A DNA stretch of 64,000 nucleotides. Source: a bacterium (GTDB taxonomy: Bacteria; Bacillota; Clostridia; Lachnospirales; Lachnospiraceae). Location of the stretch: the NCBI GenBank assembly GCA_030524675.1, contig JAUNGE010000003.1:1-64000 (forward strand). The letters are read 5' to 3'. Both the position numbers and the translations under genes were made by a program. This document shows, piece after piece, positions 35,075-44,734 of the stretch; within the stretch, counting starts at the first letter, position 1; each line of letters opens with the position of its first letter. A model generated the notes under the pieces. That model searched no databases. It was not told where the DNA came from and worked only from the letters and a program-made list of their open reading frames with translations.

Positions 35075-36475
35075 TTATTTCTTCCAGCCATCCGGCAGAT
35101 AAGCGATGGTATTTTCAATCATATCATCCACCAGTTTCTTTACATCTTCCTCGGACGCACGTCCCTTTACCAGCGGGTCATGCAGGAATGCCTCATAGAC
35201 CAGCTCTCTGTCGCAGGTCAGGGCAGCCTTTAAGACGCGCTCATGGTTGTCGGTATGTGGCGTAATCAGAGCAAGCACGTTCTCAGGAATCTCACCTGCC
35301 ACCAGAGGTTTGATGGAGTCACGGCTGAATACCGCGTTGGTTTCCACAACAGCGGAAGCCGGAAGGCTCGGACTCTGTAAGTAGGTGTTTGGAATGTTGA
35401 CATTGCTCACCATGCGGGTCAGACCACACAGCGCTTTAATCAGCTGAATACCCTCCTCACCGGTAGGAACCAGCTCGATTTCCTCCTCAAAGGAAGCGAG
35501 ACGGCGGCTTCTTGCCAGACGGTTCTGAAGGTCCTGCTTTCTCCAGTCAACCGTTGTCAGGCCGAATTTCCAGGATTTCACAGTCTCAGGGTCTTTCAGG
35601 TAGGTGTCGCCAGGCATGAACTCTGCCAGATGACGGTCGCCGGCAGCGGCAATCAGACCGTAGCGTCTAAACAAGTCAAATTTTACGCGGTGTGCGCAGT
35701 CAAATGTGGAGTTTGCCCAGTTTTTGTCCGGCTCATTGTAGCCTTCCTCAAAATGCTTGTCGATAAATTCTCTGTAAATCGGGAACAGGTCGATTCCCTT
35801 GTAGGATGCCTCATTGAACCAGGTAAAATGGTTGATACCGAGCACGTTGACGATGATATCCTCACGCTTTACATTCTCGATGCCGCAGCTTTCCTCCAGA
35901 ATTCCCTTCAGAACTTTCTGGGTGCCGAACACTTCGTGGCAACAGCCGAATGCCTTAATCTGCGGGAACGTATGGTACAGCGTCTTGACACAGAGGCTCA
36001 TCGGGTTCGTGTAGTTGATAACCCATGCGTTCGGCGCATACGCTTTGATGGCTTCTGCAATCTGAACAAACATCGGGATGGTGCGCAGGGCGCGGATGAT
36101 TCCGCCAGGGCCGGCCGTATCGCCAACGGACTGGTAGATGCCCAGGCGCTCTGGCAGGTGCACATCGCTCTGCATTTCGTCAAAGGTGCCTGGAAGAATG
36201 GAGATGACAACAAAGTCGCATCCGGTCAGCGCCTCTTCTATAGTTTTGCAGGTCGTGAAATTCCATTTTCCGGAAGCTTCCGGTCTGGAACACAGATGAT
36301 TTCCGATAAGCTCATTGTTTTTTGCCGCTGCCTCGTCAATATCGTACAGGCGAATGGTGCCGCTTAAAGAATCGTCCATGGAAAGGTCGGTCATAAAGGT
36401 CCATGCCCATCCGCGGGAACCGCCGCCGATGTAGGCGATATGTAAATCGGTTACTTTCTGATTTGCGTATTTCAT
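35075..36475 (-). CDS. Glycoside hydrolase family 4 enzyme, LplD-like (466 aa)
   Basis: NAD+- and Mn-dependent GH4 enzyme in the cytoplasm. The dinucleotide loop is IGGGSRGWAW (G17-G19-G22), followed by DLSMDDSLSGTIRLYDID. The metal site is CCHEVFGT and GINHFTWF, and INYTNPMSLC is the family Asn-Pro motif. The N-terminus is closest in my memory to LplD-type alpha-galacturonidases rather than MelA or 6-phospho enzymes, but the substrate cannot be fixed by sequence. GGAGG precedes the ATG. It is transcribed away from an AraC regulator and lies 6 kb from a sugar transporter and alpha-mannosidase. Confidence 0.85.
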   Translation of the reverse strand: MKYANQKVTDLHIAYIGGGSRGWAWTFMTDLSMDDSLSGTIRLYDIDEAAAKNNELIGNHLCSRPEASGKWNFTTCKTIEEALTGCDFVVISILPGTFDEMQSDVHLPERLGIYQSVGDTAGPGGIIRALRTIPMFVQIAEAIKAYAPNAWVINYTNPMSLCVKTLYHTFPQIKAFGCCHEVFGTQKVLKGILEESCGIENVKREDIIVNVLGINHFTWFNEASYKGIDLFPIYREFIDKHFEEGYNEPDKNWANSTFDCAHRVKFDLFRRYGLIAAAGDRHLAEFMPGDTYLKDPETVKSWKFGLTTVDWRKQDLQNRLARSRRLASFEEEIELVPTGEEGIQLIKALCGLTRMVSNVNIPNTYLQSPSLPASAVVETNAVFSRDSIKPLVAGEIPENVLALITPHTDNHERVLKAALTCDRELVYEAFLHDPLVKGRASEEDVKKLVDDMIENTIAYLPDGWKK

Positions 36476-36610
36476 AATGAAATATCCTCCAATTCTTTGT
36501 TATTCTTAGTTCTTTGCCATTTTTTGCTGTTCTTAGATGTTCTTAGCTGTTTTTGGCAGTGTTTTCTAAGTGCTCTCTAAGTGTTTTCTTGCTTTTTTCT
36601 TGTTTTCTTA

Positions 36611-36639
36611 CTGACAAGAATACTATAAAATAGTATAAT
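36611..36639 (+). promoter_or_regulatory. Promoter of the AraC-type regulator
   Basis: CTGACA (36611-36616), 17-bp spacer, TATAAT (36634-36639), about 70 bp before the regulator start. The -10 region lies in the partly palindromic run AATACTATAAAATAGTATAA, a possible operator. The 237-bp gap also contains tandem TTCTTAG-type repeats (about 36505-36585) in the leader of the leftward GH4 gene. Confidence 0.6.
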
Positions 36640-36712
36640 ATTCTTATAAAATAGAACCTAAAAAATAAAAAATCATACTTTTGGCTACAGAATGATACAA
36701 AGAGAGGGAGAG

Positions 36713-37648
36713 ATGGAGCAGATACTTTTTAAGGAGACATTGCCTGGCCTGGCTGTGGAGCAGGTGATACGGGAGCAGGAGTTTTCCATGAATACCAGGC
36801 ATTTTCATGAGAGTTACGAAGTGTATTTTCTGTTAGAAGGAAACCGGTATTATTTTATTGACAGCGACACGTATCTGGTGCAGGAAGGAATGACTGTGCT
36901 GGTGGGAAGAAATCAGATTCATAAGACGAGCATGGCGGGAGAGAATTCATACCACAACCGGATTCTGCTGCAGCTGGATGCGCCGGTGTGGGACTCGCAG
37001 CTCAAAAAATGCGGACTTCCTCCATTGGAAGAGCTGTTTATCCGCTGTGAGCATGTGGTGAAGTGTAAGCGGGAAGATTTTGTGAAGATTGCGGGACTTT
37101 TGGATGAAATTAAGAGGGAAATGCGGGAAAAGCGGGCATGTTTTGAGGCGGTGGTGCGGATGAAGATTGTGGAAGTGCTGGTGCTCATCTATAGAAACAG
37201 AAGAGAAGAAATGTTTATCTCGCTGAAAGAACAGAGAGAGCAGAAAGGACAGAAGAATAAAGAGACGGCAAGTATGCCAGAGAGCGCTGCCAGACAGTAT
37301 GGTTCCGCGGCGGCACGCCACAAAAAAGTACATGAGGTGGCAGAATATCTTCAGAAACACTGTGAGACCAGAGAATCTTTGGAGGAGATTGGGCGCCGCT
37401 TTTTTGTGAGCAAATCTTATCTAAGCCGGATTTTCAGGGAGGTGACGGGATTCAGTGTGAATGAGTACCAGACTTTGGCGAGGATGCGCCGTGCGCAGGA
37501 ACTGCTGACGCAGACCGCACTTCCGATTACGGAGGTGGCGGAAGAAGTTGGATTTGAGAGCATCACCTATTTTGAGCGAGTGTTTAAGAAATATACCGAT
37601 AAACGGCCGTTACAGTACCGGAAGGAGTATGGAAGGGAGAGAATATAG
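36713..37648 (+). CDS. AraC-family regulator with cupin sensing domain (311 aa)
   Basis: N-terminal cupin (about 20-120: TRHFHESYEVYFLLEGNRYY, VLVGRNQIHKTSM) followed by a linker and a C-terminal double HTH (about 210-305: RFFVSKSYLSRIFREVTGFS and EVAEEVGFESITYFERVFKK). This is the usual layout of carbohydrate-sensing AraC regulators in Lachnospiraceae. Start chosen at 36713; an in-frame ATG at 36692 lacks a ribosome site, though spacing at 36713 is short. It is divergent from the GH4 gene and likely controls it. Confidence 0.82.
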   Translation: MEQILFKETLPGLAVEQVIREQEFSMNTRHFHESYEVYFLLEGNRYYFIDSDTYLVQEGMTVLVGRNQIHKTSMAGENSYHNRILLQLDAPVWDSQLKKCGLPPLEELFIRCEHVVKCKREDFVKIAGLLDEIKREMREKRACFEAVVRMKIVEVLVLIYRNRREEMFISLKEQREQKGQKNKETASMPESAARQYGSAAARHKKVHEVAEYLQKHCETRESLEEIGRRFFVSKSYLSRIFREVTGFSVNEYQTLARMRRAQELLTQTALPITEVAEEVGFESITYFERVFKKYTDKRPLQYRKEYGRERI

Positions 37649-37754
37649 GAAAATCAAAAAAGGGATGCAAAAACAGGGATACAAAACAGAGCCTATTTGT
37701 GCTAGAATTTACGAAAGCGATAGAAAATGAGAGACAACATGGGAGGAAAAAAAG

Positions 37755-38534
37755 ATGGAGACAAAAAAAGCAATACTGGTTGTGAGCTTTGGAACCAGCT
37801 ATAAAGAGAATATAGAAAAGACAATCGGAGCGGTCGAGAAGACAATCGCTGCCAGCTGTCCAGATATTCCGCTGTTTCGGGCGTTTACCAGCCCGACTAT
37901 ACGAAGAAAGCTGTGGGAGAAGGAACAGATTCTCACAGAATCGCCAGAAACGATGCTTGTGCGCCTGGCAGCAGATGGATACACAGATGTCGTTTTACAG
38001 CCGACTTTTATGATAACAGGGTATGAGTATGATAAATTGAAGCAGACAGCAGCACAGTTTCAGGATACCTTTTCCCATCTGGTATTTGGAAGGCCAGCAT
38101 TGTGGAGCGATACCGATGTGAGAGAGATGGGAGACTTTTTAAAAGAGATTGCGACGGAAGATACATGGGTATTTATGGGACATGGAACAGAACATGCAGC
38201 AGATGCTGTCTATCAGAAACTTCAGGAATATCTGGACAGAACCGGAAAAGGAAATATTTTTATCGGGACAGCAGAGGGAGAAATGGGTATTGAGGCGGTT
38301 CTGAAAAAAATACAGGAAAGAGGAACAAAGGAAACCATTGTTCTGCATCCGCTTCTTCTGGTTGCCGGAGACCATGCAAATAACGATATGGCAGGAGACA
38401 AACCGGATTCCTGGAAAAGCCGGTTTGAGAGAGCCGGATATCCGGTGAGGTGCGTTCTGAAGGGACTCGGAGAGTATGCCTGGATACAGGAGCGTTTTGC
38501 AGAGCGGGCAAAGAAGGGCACAGAAGCGTTTTGA
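37755..38534 (+). CDS. cbiK: Sirohydrochlorin cobaltochelatase CbiK (259 aa)
   Basis: Anaerobic cobalamin pathway enzyme inserting Co2+ into sirohydrochlorin (precorrin-2). The two metal-binding histidines are visible: H143 (VFMGHGTEHAADAVY) and H207 (LLVAGDHANNDMAGD). The N-terminus KAILVVSFGTSYKENIEKTI is typical. No other cobalamin genes and no cobalamin riboswitch were seen nearby, so it stands alone here. GGGAGG upstream of the ATG. A heme- or siroheme-related role is less likely than cobalt insertion but cannot be excluded. Confidence 0.9.
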   Translation: METKKAILVVSFGTSYKENIEKTIGAVEKTIAASCPDIPLFRAFTSPTIRRKLWEKEQILTESPETMLVRLAADGYTDVVLQPTFMITGYEYDKLKQTAAQFQDTFSHLVFGRPALWSDTDVREMGDFLKEIATEDTWVFMGHGTEHAADAVYQKLQEYLDRTGKGNIFIGTAEGEMGIEAVLKKIQERGTKETIVLHPLLLVAGDHANNDMAGDKPDSWKSRFERAGYPVRCVLKGLGEYAWIQERFAERAKKGTEAF

Positions 38535-38597
38535 CGAACAAGAAAAGGGATAAAATAAGCGAAAATTAAAATAACAGAGGCGGCAGAAGAAAAGAAG

Positions 38598-38656
38598 GCA
38601 GATGGAACATGCAGTGCGTAAAATTAGGGTAACATGCATGTCACATCTGCTTTTTG
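38598..38656. terminator. Terminator between cbiK and the yesN-like gene
   Basis: GCAGATG (38598-38604) pairs with CATCTGC (38644-38650), with an inner ACATGCA/TGCATGT stem, then a run of five T. It lies between convergent genes. Confidence 0.65.
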
Positions 38657-38657
38657 G

Positions 38658-40187
38658 TTAAAGCTGTGTATCGTGTTCTCTCTGCTGTGCCAGATAATCG
38701 CTCGGCGTCAGTCCGGTGTAGCGCTTGAATACCTGACTGAAATAGCGGGGATTGTTTCCGAAACCGACCTGTTTGGCGACATCTTTGATATTGTCATTGT
38801 TGTACAGCACCAGAAGCTTCTTCGCCTCCTCCATTCTCTTGCGGTTCAGATAGTCGGAAAAGCGCTCGCCTTCCTCCTGAATGAATTGTTTGCTTAAGTA
38901 CCGGACACTGACAAAGAGATAATGTTCCGCCAGCCATTTTAATGATAGGTTTTCCTCGTCCAGATGCTGGCTGATGTACGCTTTTATGAGGGCAACGTTA
39001 GATTTGTCAGCGATGGAGCAGCTTTCTGAGTCAGTATTCCTGTGAATGGACACGACAAAAAGCTGCTCATGGATAGCCTGGATGGTGGTGCAGGAGTAGA
39101 TTTTGCGGAAAAAGTCGCAGGCATTGTCGAGCGGGATGGAGTTATCGCGCTGGTTTAACCACATGTAGGTGCTGAGTGCGATATTGCGCGCCGTCTCCAA
39201 GTCCAGTGTGGGTTGGGAAAATGTCTCTGTGAGCAGTTCTGTGATTTCTGCATCGCTTTTTGCATTGCACAAAGCTTCTCCGAGCCTCTCGATTTTCCAG
39301 GGGGCGCTCAGATTGTTGCGGATTTCATGGTGCTGCTCGGATTCATCCAGAAGAAGAATCCGGCTGTAGCGGGAAATCTTGTGAAGGATAGTCTCAAACA
39401 AATCCTGCACTGCAGAAAAATGCATAAAGTGGATATCCAGCTCCACAGACTGAGTCGGGTAGGAGAGCGCAGAAATTTTTTCTGTCAGGGGTTGCTGCAG
39501 CAGCAGAGAAGTTACAGGAAACAGGAAAATTACGCTGCTTTTTACATAAATAGGGGAAAACTGGAAGGAAATTCCCACATCCAAGAGCAACTGTTTGACA
39601 TCTTCCACAAAGGCGTCCAGAAAGCTTTCCTCCACAAAGGAGCAGATGCAGGCAGTCTGGCAGTTTTGGGGAAGCCGCAGGACTTCTTTGTATTTCTGCC
39701 AGGTATCCATAAATTCTTCGTGCCAGAGAGCCTCGATGATAAAGCTCTTTTCTAGCGGGAAGCGCAGGGAGTCTAAAAGCTGCCGCTGCTGTCTCTTCTG
39801 CCCGAGCAGCCGCGCTTCCCTCTCTTTCCGAATCTGAATCAGAGCGTCAATCAGCTCCTGTTTATCTGTCGGTTTCAGCAAGTAATAGCGGACGCCATAC
39901 TGCATCGCCTGTTTCGCATATTCAAATTCGCCGTATCCTGACAGGAGAATGAAATCAATGTCCGAGTCGGTATTCTTGGCCTTCTCAATCAGTTCCAGGC
40001 CATTTAAGACCGGCATGCGGATATCTGTGATGATGACATCCGGATATTCGTCGCGCAGAATATCGTAGGCTTCCATTCCGTTTTTGGCGGTGGCAATCAG
40101 GTCATACCCGATTGCGCTGTAATCTGTCATGCGGGAAATCGAGGTGCGAATGATTTCCTCATCATCTACTATCATTAATCTGAGCAT
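38658..40187 (-). CDS. Response regulator, YesN type with AraC output (509 aa)
   Basis: Receiver domain (phospho-acceptor Asp in YPDVIITDIRMPVLNG, Lys in YLLKPTDKQEL), a long middle region (about 130-395) and a C-terminal double HTH (LSLKWLAEHYLFVSVRYLSK and KDVAKQVGFGNNPRYFSQVF, ending GLTPSDYLAQ). Complete. Pairs with the sensor kinase that overlaps closely upstream; together they probably control the sugar transporter genes that start at 42227 on the opposite strand. Confidence 0.88.
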   Translation of the reverse strand: MLRLMIVDDEEIIRTSISRMTDYSAIGYDLIATAKNGMEAYDILRDEYPDVIITDIRMPVLNGLELIEKAKNTDSDIDFILLSGYGEFEYAKQAMQYGVRYYLLKPTDKQELIDALIQIRKEREARLLGQKRQQRQLLDSLRFPLEKSFIIEALWHEEFMDTWQKYKEVLRLPQNCQTACICSFVEESFLDAFVEDVKQLLLDVGISFQFSPIYVKSSVIFLFPVTSLLLQQPLTEKISALSYPTQSVELDIHFMHFSAVQDLFETILHKISRYSRILLLDESEQHHEIRNNLSAPWKIERLGEALCNAKSDAEITELLTETFSQPTLDLETARNIALSTYMWLNQRDNSIPLDNACDFFRKIYSCTTIQAIHEQLFVVSIHRNTDSESCSIADKSNVALIKAYISQHLDEENLSLKWLAEHYLFVSVRYLSKQFIQEEGERFSDYLNRKRMEEAKKLLVLYNNDNIKDVAKQVGFGNNPRYFSQVFKRYTGLTPSDYLAQQREHDTQL

Positions 40188-40199
40188 AGTCAGAACCTC

Positions 40200-41957
40200 C
40201 TAATCTCTTGTGTCGCTCTTTTTGTGTTTGGGTATCGTTAAAATGACAACAGCCATGCCATCCGCATTGTGAATGTGCAGCCCGTATTTTTCACCATACA
40301 GAAGCTGTAAGCGCGAGTTGATATTGACTAAGCCCACACCGGTTCCCTGCGGCTTTATGGAATGTTGTTCCAGCTTCTGTAAGAGATTGTCCTCAAAACT
40401 AGAACCTGTGTTGGCTACCTGAATGCGGTACAGGTTTGCTTCCTCCGTGATGGCCACACGAATGATACAGGTCTCATCGCTGCATTCCATGGAATATTTG
40501 ATGGCATTTTCCACCAGAGGCTGAATGCACAGCTTGGGAATCTCGATGGATGTGATGTTGTCTGGGACAGAGATCTGAAAATCCAGGCGTTCTTTGAAAC
40601 GAATTTTTTGAATCTGAATATAATTATTTAAAAAAGCCAGTTCCTCAGAGAGAGGAATCAGGTCTTTGTCTCCTGTGATAGACGCGCGAAACAGGTTGGC
40701 GAGGGAGCGGACCATGATGCTGATGTCATCCGCCTGATATGCCTGCGCCATCCAGTTGATAGTATCCAGTGTATTATAGAGAAAATGCGGATTGATCTGC
40801 TGCTCCAGGATGCGGATTTTGGCATCGCGCAGCAGAATTTGTTTGTCATAGTTCTCATCCCGCAGAACTTTGACACTTTGTGTCATCTCATCGAATGCTC
40901 TGTGGAGCTGACCGATTTCATCCTCGCGGTTTGTGTAGTCATAACGGTGAACAGCGGGAAGCGCAAGGCCATGCCCGAAAGCATGAATTTTTTCTATTAA
41001 ATAATCCATATGGCGGAAGATGTTTTTCAAAACGCGGTTGGTGATAGTGAGAGCAATCAGCGCGCTCAAAACAACAAACAGGATGAGAAAACACCGAAGA
41101 GTCTGCAGCTCCTGGAACAGGTGATTGTAATCCTGCATATAGAGGTAGTTCCAGTTCAGATTGGAGAAACTTCCATAAACGGTAAACATCTTTTTTCCGT
41201 CAATCGTGGGAATCGCATATCCATGATGCCTATCCTCCAAGGATGCGGCAGTGGAAATGCAGAGCTCATCGTGATACGCATAGGAAGGATAGATACGTTT
41301 ATCATTATTTAAGAGAATAAAATGCTGCTCTGGAGTGGAATCCTCAAAACGGCTCAGTGTGTCCTGTATCATCTGGTCCAAATCCAACACAATGTAGAGA
41401 ACACCCAACTCATTTAGTTTTAAGAAGGAGAGCTGGCGGATTTCACGCACACAGGCCACGACATGGCCTTCTTTTCCAGGAATCCAGAGGACACGGCCCT
41501 GCGCCTCTATCGCCTTGTCATGGATTTCTTCTAGGTCAAACCGTTCTTGCGTGATATCTCCGCCCATGCAGATCGGAGTGTCCCCTGTCACGATACTGAT
41601 GGAAGTGATATAGGAGCTGGAATCAATGTGGGAGTAAAAGGCATTGTACACATTCCGACGAAAGGATGCAGCGCGCTCATCGTTCGGATTGTCGCAGAGA
41701 GCTTCCAGATTGCTCTGAATCGTGGGGTCGATAATAATATAATCAGAGAGGTCGGAAATTTTGTCTAACTCTGTCTCCAGATTGCTGGTGACATAGGACA
41801 GTGTGTCTGCTGTCCGCTGGTAGAGCGTTTCATCGTAGGAATTCAGAAAAAGACGCAGGCAGATGAGAAAGAAAAGGTCCATGCAGGCGACGAGCAGGCA
41901 TACAATCAGAAGAATTTTCTGAAAGAGCGGAAGATTGTTAAAGTATTGTTTTATCAT
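40200..41957 (-). CDS. Sensor histidine kinase, YesM/LytS-like (585 aa)
   Basis: Start at 41957 (MIKQYFNNLPLFQKILLIVC), the point where an AAAGGA site occurs; a start 33 nt earlier lacks one. TM1 (about 12-35), large outer dCache-like domain, TM2 (about 290-310), HAMP, then His_kinase (QQINPHFLYNTLDTINWMAQ, with the acceptor H) and HATPase (KLCIQPLVENAIKYSM, GTGVGLVNINSRLQ). This is the YesM class that senses sugars or binding proteins at the cell surface. It is divergent from the binding-protein gene. Confidence 0.87.
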   Translation of the reverse strand: MIKQYFNNLPLFQKILLIVCLLVACMDLFFLICLRLFLNSYDETLYQRTADTLSYVTSNLETELDKISDLSDYIIIDPTIQSNLEALCDNPNDERAASFRRNVYNAFYSHIDSSSYITSISIVTGDTPICMGGDITQERFDLEEIHDKAIEAQGRVLWIPGKEGHVVACVREIRQLSFLKLNELGVLYIVLDLDQMIQDTLSRFEDSTPEQHFILLNNDKRIYPSYAYHDELCISTAASLEDRHHGYAIPTIDGKKMFTVYGSFSNLNWNYLYMQDYNHLFQELQTLRCFLILFVVLSALIALTITNRVLKNIFRHMDYLIEKIHAFGHGLALPAVHRYDYTNREDEIGQLHRAFDEMTQSVKVLRDENYDKQILLRDAKIRILEQQINPHFLYNTLDTINWMAQAYQADDISIMVRSLANLFRASITGDKDLIPLSEELAFLNNYIQIQKIRFKERLDFQISVPDNITSIEIPKLCIQPLVENAIKYSMECSDETCIIRVAITEEANLYRIQVANTGSSFEDNLLQKLEQHSIKPQGTGVGLVNINSRLQLLYGEKYGLHIHNADGMAVVILTIPKHKKSDTRD

Positions 41958-42163
41958 GATGTACAGCAGTCCTTTCTGTATGTCCTTCATGTGTCTTGAC
42001 TCACAACTCTAAAATATTATACCTGAAATCACAGAAAAAGGAAAGAGAAAACTGGGGCTTTTTGCAAGGAAAAAACGTCGATTTTTTGTGCGTTTGTACT
42101 GAATGAAAATAGTAAAAAAGAAAAAAAGTCACTTTTTTAAACATAAAATGCACGTTTTTTTAC

Positions 42164-42192
42164 TTTACAGTTGTGAAAAAGTAACATATAAT
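42164..42192 (+). promoter_or_regulatory. Promoter of the sugar-transport operon
   Basis: TTTACA (42164-42169), 17-bp spacer, TATAAT (42187-42192), 35 bp before the start of the binding-protein gene. AAGGGAGGAA follows at the proper place. The upstream 150 bp are A/T-rich and probably hold YesN-like binding sites. Confidence 0.75.
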
Positions 42193-42226
42193 AGAACTAT
42201 CAAAAGTTAAGGGAGGAATTACAATT

Positions 42227-43594
42227 ATGAAACGCAAAGTAATGGCATTATCCATGGCAGCAGTGATGGCAGCAAGCTTAGCTGGCTGTGGCGGAGGAAG
42301 TTCTTCCAACACAACGACGGCGGCTCCGGCAAACGATACTACAACTGCAGCACAGACAACAGCAGCAGCGCAGACCGAGACGACAGCAGCGCAGGCAGCT
42401 TCCGGCGAACAGGTAAACTTAAAGATTTGCTGGTGGGGAAACCAGATTCGTAATGACGTGACAAAACAGGCAGCTGACTTGTACATGTCCTTAAATCCAA
42501 ATGTAAAGATTGATATTGAATTTACAGACTGGTCCGGTTACTGGGACAAGTTATCTGCAATGGCAGCAGGCGGAAATCTGCCGGATATCATCCAGATGGA
42601 CTACTCCTATCTGAATCAGTACCAGAAGAGCAATCAGCTCGCTGATTTGACTCCATATCTGGAGGACGGCACCATCGACCACAGCAAGATTCCGGACAGC
42701 ATCATCGAGAGTGGTAGCGTAGACGGAAAGTGCTATGCACTGAGCTTGGGAAGCAACGCACCAGTTATGATCTACGACAAGGCAATCACAGATGAAGCAG
42801 GCGTGACCATCCCAGAACAGCCGACCATCGAAGAATTGTATGACATTGGAAATACCATCTACGAGAAGACCGGCGTAAAGACGTATTATGACGGCGGCAT
42901 GAACATGATGGCAATCATCGCAAGAGGAAACGGCTCCCATATTTTCGATGATATCGAGAACAATGTAGTGGACAATCTGACTAAGCACTTTACATATGTA
43001 GACCAGTTCAACAAGGCAGAGGCAGCTATCTCCCCAGACCTTCTGGCAGAGAAGAACCCAGATGTTGTTGAGACAAAGCCGATTGTTGACAGCACAACAT
43101 GGAACGATTTCTCCTTCTCCAACCAGTTCGTTTCCGTTGTAAAGGCAGCAGGCCGTGACCTGGCAATGTGCATGTATCCACAGGCAGCAGAAGCAACTTC
43201 ACAGCCAATGTACTTGAAGCCAAGCCAGTTCTTCTCCATCGCTGAGACTTCTCAGAATAAAGATGAAGCAGCAAAATTCCTGAACTGGTTCACGAACGAT
43301 GTAGACTGCAACAAGATTCTGATGGGCGAGCGCGGTGTTCCGATCAACACAGACGTTGCAGAAGCAATTATGGGCGACTTGGATGAAGATTCCAAGCTGG
43401 TATTTGAGTATGTAACCAGCGTTGGTGAAATTGCAACACCTATCGATGCTCCAGACCCAGCAGGTAAGGGCGAGATTGAAGCATTAGGAAAGACAAAAGT
43501 AGAAGATCTTCGTTACGGCGATGGAACAGCAGAAGACATTGCAGCATCCTTCCTGGCTGAATCCAACAAGATCTTAACCGAGGCAGCACAGTAA
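42227..43594 (+). CDS. Sugar ABC transporter substrate-binding lipoprotein (455 aa)
   Basis: Lipobox LAGC (Cys at about residue 21) after a short basic-hydrophobic leader, a Thr/Ala-rich linker with TTTAA repeats, then a family 1 solute-binding domain (KICWWGNQIRNDVTKQAADL, DWSGYWDKLSAMAAGGNLPD, QMDYSYLNQYQ). Anchored outside, it delivers an oligosaccharide to the two permeases that follow. Codon use here is richer in GC than in the pilus region, as expected of a highly expressed gene. Confidence 0.9.
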   Translation: MKRKVMALSMAAVMAASLAGCGGGSSSNTTTAAPANDTTTAAQTTAAAQTETTAAQAASGEQVNLKICWWGNQIRNDVTKQAADLYMSLNPNVKIDIEFTDWSGYWDKLSAMAAGGNLPDIIQMDYSYLNQYQKSNQLADLTPYLEDGTIDHSKIPDSIIESGSVDGKCYALSLGSNAPVMIYDKAITDEAGVTIPEQPTIEELYDIGNTIYEKTGVKTYYDGGMNMMAIIARGNGSHIFDDIENNVVDNLTKHFTYVDQFNKAEAAISPDLLAEKNPDVVETKPIVDSTTWNDFSFSNQFVSVVKAAGRDLAMCMYPQAAEATSQPMYLKPSQFFSIAETSQNKDEAAKFLNWFTNDVDCNKILMGERGVPINTDVAEAIMGDLDEDSKLVFEYVTSVGEIATPIDAPDPAGKGEIEALGKTKVEDLRYGDGTAEDIAASFLAESNKILTEAAQ

Positions 43595-43678
43595 AAAATA
43601 GTAACGCTCGAAAATACCTCGCGAACTATTTTTTATGCATCGCACTTTATGCCTGAAAGACAGGCAACCATAAACTGA

Positions 43679-43755
43679 AAATCCCTGGAATGTGGACAGA
43701 AATCAGTTTCCTTTTCCACATCCAGGGATTTTTAAAAAGATGAAAAACAAACTAT
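43679..43755 (+). terminator. Partial terminator/attenuator between binding protein and permeases
   Basis: ATCCCTGGA (43681-43689) plus TGTGGA (43691-43696) pair with TCCACA (43735-43740) and TCCAGGGAT (43741-43749), then TTTT. Such a stem between binding-protein and permease genes usually lets the binding protein be made in excess. The gap 43595-43787 holds no gene. Confidence 0.7.
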
Positions 43756-43787
43756 AAAAAATTTAAAGAATTGGAGGGGGAATAACA

Positions 43788-44705
43788 GTGAGTAAACCTA
43801 CAACAGCCCCGAAGAGAACATTGGCGCAGAAGCTGAACAGAGAGCAGGTGGCAGGCTATATCTTTGTACTGCCGTTTATCATTGGATTTCTTGCATTTCT
43901 GGCATTGCCGATGCTGATGTCATTCGCATTTTCATTCACACGTTACAACATTTTGGAAAGTCCGACGTTTATCGGTTTTCAGAACTACATTGAGATGTTT
44001 ACAAACGATGCAAAGTTCGTGAAATCGTTTGGTGTTACTTTGTACTATGCATTGTTTTCTGTTCCGCTGCGTCTGATTATGGCGCTGGCAGTGGCAATGC
44101 TGTTGGTAAAGAACTCAAAACTTTCTGGTTTTTACCGTGCGGTTTATTATCTGCCGTCCATCATCGGTTCTTCCGTGGCAGTAGCAATCCTGTGGAAGCG
44201 CATGTTCGCGAGCGACGGCGTTGTCAATGCACTTCTTCAGTCCATCGGAATTCCATGTGACATTGCATGGCTCGGCCGTCAGGATACAGCAATCTGGACT
44301 CTTATCATTCTGGCTATTTGGCAGTTCGGTTCTTCCATGCTGATTTTCCTCTCTGGTTTGAAACAGATTCCGGTCAGCTTATATGAGTCCGCAACAGTAG
44401 ATGGAGCAAATGGATTTCAGAAGTTCTTCAAGATCACACTTCCGATGCTGACACCGACCATCTTCTTCAACCTGATTAACCAGTTGATCAATGGTTTCAT
44501 GGCATTTACACAGAGCTACATCATCACACAGGGCAAACCGCGTGACAGCACACTGTTCTACACTGTATATATGTACCAGAGTTCTTTCACCTACAATAAA
44601 CTGGGATATGGATGTGCTCTGGCATGGTTTATGACGTTGTTCGTGGCTCTTCTTACCCTGATTCTGTTCAAGACCCAGAACAAGTGGGTATATTATGAGG
44701 CATAA
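43788..44705 (+). CDS. Sugar ABC transporter permease (305 aa)
   Basis: Six-TM MalF/UgpA-type permease. The EAA loop reads YESATVDGANGFQKFFKITLP (LYESATVDGANGFQKF then ITLPMLTPTIFF), which contacts the ATPase. GAGGGGGAA precedes the start. The operon encodes no ATPase in the window, so a shared MsmX-like ATPase elsewhere must energise it, as is common in Firmicutes. Confidence 0.9.
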   Translation: MSKPTTAPKRTLAQKLNREQVAGYIFVLPFIIGFLAFLALPMLMSFAFSFTRYNILESPTFIGFQNYIEMFTNDAKFVKSFGVTLYYALFSVPLRLIMALAVAMLLVKNSKLSGFYRAVYYLPSIIGSSVAVAILWKRMFASDGVVNALLQSIGIPCDIAWLGRQDTAIWTLIILAIWQFGSSMLIFLSGLKQIPVSLYESATVDGANGFQKFFKITLPMLTPTIFFNLINQLINGFMAFTQSYIITQGKPRDSTLFYTVYMYQSSFTYNKLGYGCALAWFMTLFVALLTLILFKTQNKWVYYEA

Positions 44706-44734
44706 TCGCAGAAATGACAGAAAGGTGATAGACG

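Noticed and set aside
35630..36367. Long open frame on the plus strand opposite the GH4 gene (245 codons)
   Set aside because: It is a mirror of the GH4 gene, has no ribosome site, and its sequence looks like no protein family.
37650..37754. Cobalamin riboswitch in front of cbiK
   Set aside because: The 105-bp gap is too short and lacks the B12-box; no riboswitch features seen.
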